Under the pieces are notes generated by a model that was not told where the DNA came from, ran no database searches, and saw only the letters and a program-made list of their open reading frames with translations. The translations under genes were made by a program, and so were the position numbers. From NCBI RefSeq assembly GCF_964355755.1, contig NC_092677.1, forward strand, positions 1,493,001 to 1,557,000: a stretch of 64,000 nt of DNA, in the 5' to 3' direction. Below are positions 48,433 to 58,800 of the stretch, one piece after another (the stretch's first letter is position 1; each line of letters starts with the position of its first letter). Source of the DNA: Antedon mediterranea. Its lineage: Eukaryota > Echinodermata > Crinoidea > Comatulida > Antedonidae.

Positions 48433-51400
48433 GCGTAACCAATTTTTATTGTATTGTTTGTATTAATTGATTTGTTTCATTAAATACATTGCCACTCATT
48501 CATTTTTGTGTATTTAGTTATAAATGGTCAAAATCCTGTTGTCAGTGTACAAGATACCACTGTTAAATTAGGTGAAGATGCTATTATCTCCTGTAGTTAC
48601 ACACTCAGTGGTACTAGTACTATACAGGCTGTTCAATGGTTCAATAGTAATTCAGATGGAGATGAGTTAGACATCCTTGTTAATACTGCAGATACAAATC
48701 CAAATGGTAGATATGCAGCTGATACCTCACAACCTGGAGTTACTACTCTTACCATTGCAAACACAGTGTTGTCTGATGATGGATACTATCTATGTAGAAT
48801 TGTTGATTCATCTCTTATCCCTGGTAATCAACATGGAAATCTTACTGTTCAGTGTAAGTATTAAAATGTGTCTCAATAACTATATTTTAAATATACTTTA
48901 AATAATGCTGTATAACACTACTACTAACACTAACAAGATAAGTATCTACTATATATTTTGAAAGAAAGACCATTTATTACAGATCTAGAAAACCCTGTTT
49001 TGGAATCCAACACATTATCTGTCATGATAAATGGCACCGCAACATTCACGTGTACTAAACTTATCGGCAAACCAACACCAATTACTGTCAGATGGACAAA
49101 AGAGAATGTTCCACTTGATGGTTCTGATGCAGACAAATATTCATATTCTGATGCAACATTAAATATTAATAAAGTTGATGAAATGGATGAAGGAAGTTAT
49201 CGTTGTGTAGCAGAGAATGCTGCTTACAGTGGAGATGAAGGAAAAGAAAGTAATCCTCTCAAACTTTCAGTGGGTTGTAAGTAAAATTTATTTATGTAGC
49301 TTTAACATGGATATATTATTATTATTCTGATACAGAAAAATATCCATCTTCTGATGCAACATTAATTATTAATAAAGTGAATGAAATGGATGAAGGGAGT
49401 TACCAGTGTGTAGCAGAGAATGCTGCTTATAGTGGAGATGAAGGAAAACGTACTAGTAATCCTCTCACTATCAGTTGGTTGGTTGCAATAACGTTTTTAT
49501 AACTAACGATACAATAATATCATATTTTATTGAGAGCATAGGTATATTTTATTGAACCAAACAGTCTATCATAATTAGACGGAATATTCCAACAATTATG
49601 TATTACTAGATGGTACGCTCGCTTCGCTCGCGTACCATCTAGGTCGTGCCCACAGATGGTTCTCGAATACATAATAATTTCAGCGTTAAAAAACTGGCGA
49701 TTTCAAATGTACGTAGGCTACCGCAGGACAATAATACATGTCGTTTACAGGAACGAATAAATAGACACTGTGATTTATGTACTCAACTAAAATTAGCACC
49801 CTGGGAATTACTTCCGAAAGAGAAACTTGTCACAAAATAAGACCAATTGTTTAAGTAAAATTTAAACAAACTTAAAGATGTATTGTCCCTTTGACTAATT
49901 CCAAAAAAATAAAAAATAATAGATTTCGAAAAAAGGTGGGTCATTTTGAAGTATCATAATAATTATTAACTATCACCAAAAATTTTTCGAAAAAAAAAAA
50001 ATTTAACTGAAATACAGACGGTTTTTTGTTTAAAAAATTACTTTGACTTCCAGTCAAAGTTTTCAATCAAAACATATCCCATAATGAAACGCGCCTGTTT
50101 GGCTACTCTGTATGCATAATCATAAAACTTCCTCATGATCTGTGTGAAAATACCTTCTTAACCGTGACAAGTTGTAAACAATCCTAATTTAGCATATGCA
50201 TAATGCGTACTCATGGTTTGAAATCTTTGTTTACTTTCGCTCATGACGATTTTCCAGATGAAATGTAATCAAACTAATTTACCTGTTAATTACGTAAACT
50301 TGTTGTTTTTGGCTCAAATTTTCGACTTAAAGTGAATAACTTTAATATTAATTTGATATGGCCACTTTAAATTTAGAATATTTTGACCTTCATTTTTTTG
50401 TGTTTCAAGGGACAATACATCTTTAATTTGTGTTTTGTATGTAACATTAGGGTTGAGGGATGGGGAAGAGGATGGGTGCAAAGAGGAACAATGTTAAAAT
50501 ATATTCTTTATCCATTTAGTAACGAAATATTAATTGCTTTCATGTTTTACAAATAATATACCACTAAACACAGTAAAACATTGCGATGTAATACTTTGTT
50601 GAAACTATCACCGTCCTAGTCGATTGAAATAGTACAGCACATGTAACGATACATCACTACGACGTGTATATGTTTATAATATAATGTAAAACAATTTGTG
50701 AAAACCACCTCTATTCGGGGAAAATCATAAATTCGATTTAATCGTCAATAAATATTAAATTATCTAACTCAACTTAATTAGTAGGCCTAATGGTTTTCAA
50801 TTGTTTCTTGAGCCAATTCATACTTAAGTTGGTTCCTACCCTACCCACCAAAGTTGTTCTGCGTTTAGGGCATGTGATGTACCGTAGGCCTATTCTTAGT
50901 ACAGGCTATATGTGACATTTATCCTATGTAACCTTGAAAAAATTCTAATAAAAGGTCTTTTGGTATTTTCTTGTAGCTTTAGGTGTGAATAAATACCAAA
51001 ACATTTTTGCAGCGTTCTAGTTGCTGCTCCTGGGTTTAAAAAGACAAATGTGGTGTCTACATCTATGGTTTAGTGGTCTCTACTGGTTTTACAACGCTAC
51101 TCATGCCAGTGAGGGAAAGGTGATGATGTGGGTGGTTTAACTGCAATAATAAAGATTTGTACATAATATACGGCGAGTGAAAACGCTAGCCCATTATCCG
51201 TTTAAAAAAAAATTATATCCAACATCTGCAGCACAGATTGAAAACAAAAATGGATCGAATTTCGAGTATACAGTACTGTACTTGCCTTTACGACGCCTGA
51301 GGGAATAGACACTTGTGAAACAGAGATTGGAATGTTCCATTCATCGCAAATCAATAATTTTTTAAAGAAAATCGGCCTGTCTTCAACATTATGATGCTGT

Positions 51401-54400
51401 ACTCTAGCTGTTCAACCAGTTTTCAGCTATCTATATATAAATTTACGTAAGGGCAAAATTCGATAAGTCTCGGTTAATTTATAGAATTTTTACTCGATGG
51501 TATATAAAGTTGGTTCATACTTTCGGTACTGATTTTAACCATCTGACATAACCCTGTTTACTAATTAAACTGAGTTAGGTAATTAGTTATTGACGAATAA
51601 AACGAATTTAGGTTCAACGATTTGCCCCAAATAGGGGTGTTTTCCGATCGTGGTATACACTGTCTAATGGATGTCCATCTTGAAAAATACCAGCCACAAA
51701 AATGCGAGGAGGCTTCGCATTTTCCTACCTCCTCCTACGATAATTGTTTTTAATAGCTGAAAACTGGTTGAACAGCTAGAGTACAGCATCATAATGTTGA
51801 AGAAAGGCCGATTTTCTTAAAAAAAATACTATTTTGATAGATTTAATATACGATTATACAAATGTATTGATTTGCGATGAATGGAACATCCCAGAGTTTG
51901 GTTTAACACAAGTAGGTAAATTTATGAGCCCTTGGTTTAACACATACGGTAGGTAAATATATGGGCCCTTTGAGAATAAACTTGCAATACTTTGACAATA
52001 CTGTAAATACTTATTAACTATTTTTGGTCGTCATTTGAATCGAACATTTCTTACTGTGAATGTTCATACTGTTAGATGTAATATAACAAGGCCAACAGCC
52101 ATTAAGTCGCGTGCTACAATGCATAGTGATACCGGACCGACAGACAGACCGACAGACCGACAGACAGACCGACCGACCGACATAGTGAACTATACTGACC
52201 GAAATTACTGAACATGTTTAAAAATGTTGAAATGTTTAAAAACATTAATTTTTTTTTAATTTACACGTGCGTAGCCTGTCACTTTCGACGTGCTCGTATA
52301 ACGTAATTTCGAGTTGAAAAGTAAGTCAAGAAAACAGAAATCGGGCAAAAAGTGTGCGCAATAACATTAACGCGCAGTGCGCGCGCAAAAATATGCGCAC
52401 TCATGGCAATTTTGTAAACGCTTAAAATTGCCTGAAATGTACTCTTATTTCATCGAAAATAAATTTTGAAAATGTTAAGCGCGCTTGCGCATGCGTTACA
52501 TGCGCTACGCACGTAATTGTATTGCCATATGATGATTTATGCCCTGAAATTTATGAGTACCAAATTTGATTTAATTGTGATTCATTGTTGTGAAGATATG
52601 ATTACAAACGTGATTTCGTTAAATCGTGCGTAGACCGCGTAATTTTTTATTGCGCACCGTGAAAACATAACCACATTGATTCCTGGCCATAAGGAATATA
52701 CTGTGAAAAATTGACCTAGCTAGATTAAACTGATATCAAGATAAGGTCAGAAAGCGATAAAACGCATAGTGATACCGGACCGACAGACAGACAGACAGAC
52801 AGACCGACAGACAGACCGACAGACAGACAGACAGACCGACCGACCGACATAGTGAACTATAGAGTCGCTTCCACGCGACTAAAAATATATACAAATAAAC
52901 TTTATTACTGAGATTGTGGTTAGGCTCTACTGATATATAAACACATTATTATATACAAATAAACTTTATACTGACCGTTCCTTCTCAACGTTTGTATTAA
53001 TTAATAATTACCAATAATATAAACGTCATAGTGGTGTATCATGACATGTACTTTGATATTTCAATCGATTATGACAGTGACAGTTTTAACAAAGTATTAA
53101 ATCGCAAATGTTTTACTTTATTTAGAGGTATATTATTTATAGGCCTATAAAACATATTTCGTTACTGAGTGGATAAAGAATATATTTAAAAATTGTTCCT
53201 CTTTGTACCTATCCGCTTTCCCATCCCTCAACCCTAATGTTACATACAAAACACAAATTGGGTTTCTTTAAATTAGTCCAAATAAAAAATTTGGACTCAT
53301 TTTGTGATAAGTTTCTCCTTCGGAAGTAATTCCCAGGGTGCTAATTTTAGTTGACTACATAAATCATCGTGTCTATTTATTCGTTTCTGTAAACGACAAT
53401 GTATTATAGTCCTGCGGTACGTACATTTGAAATCGCCAGTTTTGTTACGCTGAAATTACTGTGTATTCGAGAACCATCTGTGGGCACGACCTAGATGGTA
53501 CGCGAGCGAAGCGAGCGTACCATCTAGTTAAAAACAATTATCGTAGGAGGAGATAGGAAAATGCGAAGCCTCCTCGCATTTTTGTGGCGGGTATTTTTCA
53601 AGATGGACATCCATTAGACAGTGTATACCACGGTCGGAAAACACCCCTATTTGGGGGCAAATCGTTGAACCTAAATTCGTTTTAATCGTCAATAACTAAT
53701 TATCTAACTTAATTTAATTAGTAAACAGGGTTACATCAGGTGGTTAAAATCAGTACCGAAAGTACGAACCAACTTTATATACCATCGAGTAAAAATTCTA
53801 GAAGTAAGGCGCGAATTACCGAATTTTGCCCTTACGTAAATTTATATATAGATGCGGTAATGGACATAAAGCACAACTACACAGTTTAATTATAAAAGGC
53901 CTTTTTATAATATAGAACAAGACAATATATAAAACCAATAGATGCACTGACTATGTTTAAATAACATAATCATAAGTACTTTCTATTTCTTTAGCATTGA
54001 AAACACCTTCTTCTACATCCAGTAGGTCAACTACACGTACGTTTTGTTTGTTTGCATTGCACTAATTGTTTCCTATTTTTAGGTCATATAAGTTTGCGAA
54101 TAAAAAATATGACTATTGTATATTTGTTATGTCACAATCACATGGTAACTCTGATCCTCTTGATTTGTAAATCGTTCGTAAACAGAAGTTCCAAATAGTA
54201 AGGATGTATGTACTTCAACTGGTCTTGTTGTTGGAATGACGTTTGTTGGTGTCCTCATTGGATTCATTATCTGTTTGATTGTGGTTTTCATCATTAGCAA
54301 AATAAGGAAGATAAAATCACAGGTAAAGTATAATTCAGAAGGTAGAAAAAAAATAGTAAAATAGTCGAAGGTTTAGTGAAATACCATCACACGTAATGGC

Positions 54401-54733
54401 AAACGTATTATCATTCAATTTACTTGTTGAAGTTTTATTTCAAAGGCACCGACATCAAATAATGACAACCAATCAGGGGTAAGGAGACTAAACTTCAACC
54501 TTAATTATTCGCTTTCACTTTGATCATTACCATCATTGTTACCAATACACAATAAAGGTTTGCATGATTGTAATTCATCTTACTTTACTGTTGTATTTTT
54601 TTAGCAGCAGGCGTATATGACTTACACTGGAGAGACAGATAAAGAAACAAATCACACATACCAAGATCTACAGAAGAAAGACGATAATCAAGCTGTGTAT
54701 GTGAATGTTAAAGCAAAAAAGGACAACAAATAA
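48294..54733 (+). CDS. IgR11: class-C V / RWTK-type I-set Ig receptor (intact, transposon in intron 3)
   Basis: Exons 48294-48342, 48518-48853, 48983-49276 (or 49273 with a weaker donor), 53995-54021, 54186-54322, 54446-54478, 54605-54733; phases 1,1,1,1,0,0; about 334 residues. The leader is MSICECALIFLIFQSD. The class-C V domain has ISCSY, VQWFN and DDGYYLC. The I-set domain reads TVRWTKENVPLD with FTC and YRC. The stem is ALKTPSSTS, the TM exon starts EVPNSKDVCTSTG (Cys kept, sequon NST changed to TST), and the tail has YMTY, YQDL and YVNV. Intron 3 is 4.7 kb because of nested Helitrons, yet all exons remain open. A possible optional exon lies at 49336-49473. Closest sibling: IgR9. Confidence 0.83.
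49336..49473 (+). pseudogene. Extra half I-set exon in IgR11 intron 3
   Basis: A second copy of the D-to-G part of the I-set exon (EKYPSSDATLIINKV ... SYQCVAENAAYSGDEG). It is open, 138 nt, with an AG (TGATACAG) before and a GTTGGT after, both in phase 1. It lacks strands A-C and could only encode half a domain. It may be a duplication scar or a cassette exon. Confidence 0.45.
49876..50422. mobile_element. TTAA-flanked MITE inside the outer Helitron
   Basis: Inverted termini AGATGTATTGTCCCTT, with TTAA directly outside both ends (49872-49875 and 50423-50426). TTAA targeting suggests a piggyBac-type non-autonomous element. No transposase frame. Confidence 0.65.
51430..53527 (+). mobile_element. 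Nested Helitron, plus orientation
   Basis: Starts A|TCTATATATAAATTTACG and ends with the complete hairpin and CTAG|T. It sits in TTTCAGCTA^TTAAAAAC, whose uninterrupted form occurs in every unit of the 9.8-15.3 kb array. It holds one repeat unit, interrupted by a GACA-rich element. Confidence 0.88.
52087..52880 (+). mobile_element. Helentron-like element with (GACA)n arrays, copy 2
   Basis: Starts CAAGGCCAACAGCCATTAAG and ends CGCTTCCACGCGACT, the reverse of the copy at 43951. The empty site GATGTAATATAAAAATATA is present in the related Helitron near 36100. Insertion is within an A run without clear duplication. Confidence 0.7.
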
Positions 54734-55589
54734 TATACATGTTTAAAATAAAAATAAAATAAATATATTATTATTATTATTAATGGAATATCATTGGTTT
54801 GAAACTACAATCACGAACATCTTATTGATTTTGTTATAGAAATAAAGAGAAATCATAACCTGTAGAAAGTGTTTTCTTTCTCTTGATTTAACTCTTTAAC
54901 GCGTACCGTACAAATTTAATAAAAAGGAAATTTGAATGCTGCAATTTGTATCATCAATAACTAAACAAAATATACACAAGTACTTATAGTGTCTTATATT
55001 GTCTTTACCAATGGTATGCATAGGCCTATAACAACATTTGATGTAAAGATAAAAACCATAGGCATACTTGAAAAATTTAAAAACAACGATACATTTATTA
55101 AAATGTTAATTTCTTTTTTTCTTTTGTTTTTTAAAATTAAAACTTGCTTGTATTAGACCAACTTTGATTGGTTACTTAGAAATGTTTGAATGCATTAGTA
55201 ATTTGACATATAATGACTATACCAGCATAAGAAGGAAAATAAACTAGACTATCAATGATTTTAACACCAACACACGTGTAATTGCATTATTGTTATATAT
55301 CGTTCTTTAATTTAATTCGCCTCGAGACGTGCTTTGGTTGCTTACTGCCATATTTTTTCAAAGAGTTGAGTTATGATCAAATTGATCTCGAAACGGACAA
55401 ATTAAATTCTAGGGATAAATTGGATGGGGGTATAAAGTTGGGTGCGATTGAGGTCCACTTCTGTATTAAGGAAGACATTTTAAAAATACAACAGTTTGAG
55501 TTTGCACTGTCTGAACGCACTGTATAAATAAGGCCTAGCATCAAGTGTTTAATTAATGGTTACTAATTAAAAAGATTAATTTGATCATC
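54734..55589. other. IgR11 3' flank
   Basis: Family 3' UTR with AATAAAG and hairpin (about 54840-54885), then intergenic block with a GTATAAATAAGGCC empty site near 55525. No gene is seen. Confidence 0.5.
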
Positions 55590-55807
55590 TTGATTTGGAC
55601 GGAAGTACATTACACTATAATTATGAAGGAAGTAAACACAATATATCACAAGCCTAACAAAAGCAGTCTACACTAAAAAAAATAACAGGAACAATCAATA
55701 TTTAAAAGTATACAATACAGTAGAGTGTGGTAGAGTGCGAGGCAATCAAACAGTTATCTGCACATCGAAGCGGGGTTTAAATATTTCAATCATTTTACAG
55801 ATTTGTA
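55590..55807 (+). promoter_or_regulatory. Conserved 5' block of IgR12
   Basis: Family 5' block with the same phrase order as IgR3 and IgR6, although the gene downstream has a class-C V domain. Confidence 0.45.
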
Positions 55808-58800
55808 ATGGAGGAGAAATGTAAAGGTGCGATAGTTCTTCTGATTGTTCAACTTTGTGGTTGTAAGTATGAATATTGAAAATACCTGCAATGATGAATG
55901 ATGTAACCAATCCTAGATAAAAATGTATATTTTTGTAATCATGTTTGAATCGAAGTTGTTGCATTTAAAATGTAGCCTGGCAATTTCGGTTTTTTATTTG
56001 TTTTATAAATGCTTTTAAGTTTGCAATCTTTTTCGTTCATAATTATTTTTTAATAATCAACGTGAACAAATACTAGTTTGGATACAACTAGATTATTTAA
56101 ACACATTTGTTTTTATTTTCTTATTTGTTAAAGTTACAAATGGTCAAACTGAGCCTGTAGTCAATGTGCAAAATGCTACTGTTAAATTAGGTGAAGATTC
56201 TGTTATCACATGTGAATACACACTCATTGATTCAAGAACACTTCAGGCTGCTCAATGGTACAATAGCACATCAACAGGAGATAGGTTAAACCTTCTTGTT
56301 AATAGTGCTGAAACGAATCCAAATGGTAGATATGCAGTTGATACCACACAAACTGGTGTAGCCACTTTCACCATTGCAAACACAGTGCTGTCTGATGAGG
56401 GATATTATCTATGTAGAATTATTGATTCACCTGCTATTGAAACTGGTGAAGATTATGGAAAACTGACTGTTCAATGTTAGTACGAATTGTTATATCATTT
56501 AACAAGACCTATTCACAATTTAAAATAATCTTAATTATTATAATATTTACTTTAAGGTTTTAGGTTAGTCCAAAAAGCTTTGCAATATACCTTATCGTTT
56601 ATTTATTTATAGAACTTGTTTTGTATCTCCATTGAGATCCAGCCGGTGATACCCATTTTTTAGTAGTTTGCCTTTTGATTTATGTTTAAATTTAATATTT
56701 TCACATACCTGTTAATGTTCGCCAGTGGCTAACGAATAATAATCAATCAATTTAAATAGTATGCATAAGCAAGAAAATAAATAGATTTGAAAAAAGGCTA
56801 ACCAGTGAAGAGAGAAATTACTATTCTTTCCTGGGCTTTCAAACAAAAGCATTAATTAGGCTAATCAAAGAGAAGTTATCCCTATTGAGGGTACATTGTT
56901 TTCAATTAATATACTGATTGTTGATCAGGTTTCATAAAACCAAACACTTTTCATACAAAATGGAAGACCATTAAAAGTACAGTACCGTACAATAAGAAGA
57001 TAAAACAAGGTCCTGTATGATAAAAGTAACCTTTTTTGTTCTTTTGCCTTTACAGATCTTGAAAACCCAGTTCTGATTCCAACAGGATTGTCCGTTAACA
57101 CAACTGAAACTGTGACATTTACGTGCTCTGATCTTATTGGTATACTGACACCGATTACCATCACATGGATCAAAGATGACGTCATACTTGATTTGTCTGA
57201 TACACAAAAGTATCCAACTTCTGATGCAACATTAACGATTAATGACGTTGATGAAACAGATGAGGGAGTTTATCGCTGTAGAGCAGAGAATGCTGCTTAC
57301 AGTGGAACAGATGGAAAACTTAGTAATACTGCCAGACTGTCAATAGGTTGGTGGGAATACATTTGTTATAACTTGTTGATACAAATAAAATCGTATTTTA
57401 TTGGGATCATTCATAGTATACAGTAGGTATTTTTTTGTAGGACCAAAGAGCAGGTCATAATTATGAATGGAATATTCAAGTTCAATGTTATGTGGTAATG
57501 ACAATACACAACGAAAACTGAATGTTTTTAGTTAACTTTAATTATAACAAGGCCATAAATACATATCTGCAGTCGCGTGCTCAAATTTGAATTAGTGTTT
57601 GCCAACATTTAATGTTTACTGACCAACTGACCGACATAGTGAGCTATAGAAGAGTCGCATTGCACGCGACTAAAAAGCGTTTTTATAATATGAACGTTTG
57701 ACGTGTTTTACTAATATTGCTTGTTTCTCTATTCTTTTAGCATCAACGACAACTTCTTTTATATCCGGTAAGTCAACTACACGTAGGTTCTCTATGCTTG
57801 CATTGTATTTATTGTAAATTTCCGGATTTGTGCATTTTCGTTAAGCATATAAATGATATAAATGGGAGGGAATATCCCCCGCCTCACCACCATGATCTGT
57901 ATCACGCATTAAAAGGGACAATAATAATAAAATAATGACCTTTGTATATTTTTGTCAACACTACGTTATTGTAAACATGTTTATTGTTTTGTTTATTGGT
58001 ATATATATAAGTTGTTACAAAGATTCTAACTGGGTAATTACAATTACATTAAAATGCATATCCTTGGTGATGAATGAATTGAAGTTTGACCGAATTATTT
58101 CCATGCAAAAGACATATTCTAAGTGCAATTTCGGTGGTTTATGCTTTGTTTGATTATTATTGCCTAATTATTTTTATAATCTAAATAAACGTGAACATAT
58201 AATAATTTAATGGATAAAACATGACTAGCTGCTGGAGGGAATGAGCTCGTCAGACAGACCGGGACCACAGCATAGACAAGAAAGAAAGGAACAACTGGCT
58301 CCAGTTGGGAGAGGCCTTTGCCCAGCAGTACGACGATATGTGCTGAGGAAAGAAAGAAATATTAGCTGTACCATTCAGTTGGATGATGGGGTTTTGCTTA
58401 ATATTGTTAGTTTTATTTGTTTTTATTTTCTTTCAGCTACAAACGGTCAAACCTCTCCAGTAGTCAATATACAAGATGCTACTCTTAAATTAGGTGAGGA
58501 TGCTGTTATTAACTGTGATTACACACTCAGTGATACAAGAACTCTACAGGCTGCCCAATGGTATACTAGCACATCAACAGGAGATCAGTTAAACCCTATT
58601 GTTGATAGTGCTGGAACAAATCCAAATGGTAGATATACAGTTGATACCTCACAAACTGGTGTAGCTACTCTCACCATTGTAAACACAGTGTTGTCTGATG
58701 ATGGATACTATCTATGTAGAATTATTGATTCACCTGCTGCTGAAACTGGTGAAGATTATGGAAAAGTTACTGTTCAATGTAAGTATCGAAAATTGATAAG

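Larger units (their letters stand above)
49606..53852 (-). mobile_element. Outer Helitron in IgR11 intron 3 (carries nested elements)
   Basis: The 3' hairpin end starts at CTAG (49606-49609) after A, and the 5' end TCTATATATAAATT (minus strand) stops at 53852 before T. IgR9 intron 3 shows the empty site GTATTATGCGGTAA near 41980, matching GTATTA at the left and TGCGGTAA at the right with no duplication. Inside are a TTAA-flanked MITE, degraded unit sequence, about 500 bp of unassigned sequence (50780-51300) and a second Helitron. Confidence 0.85.

Noticed and set aside
48760-48790. CACAGTG heptamer inside class-C V exons as a recombination signal
   Set aside because: No nonamer at 12 or 23 bases and no J-like segments; exons are joined by ordinary GT-AG introns.
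48677-48901. Alternative-frame proteins over V exons (also 41187-41471)
   Set aside because: Shadows of the class-C V exons; the Ig frame has the conserved Cys, Trp and DxGxYxC.
49646-49840. 64-codon plus-strand frame ending KLAPWELLPKEKLVTK in the Helitron 3' part
   Set aside because: The same region in the copies at 9437 and 53300 has stops in this frame; likely non-coding.
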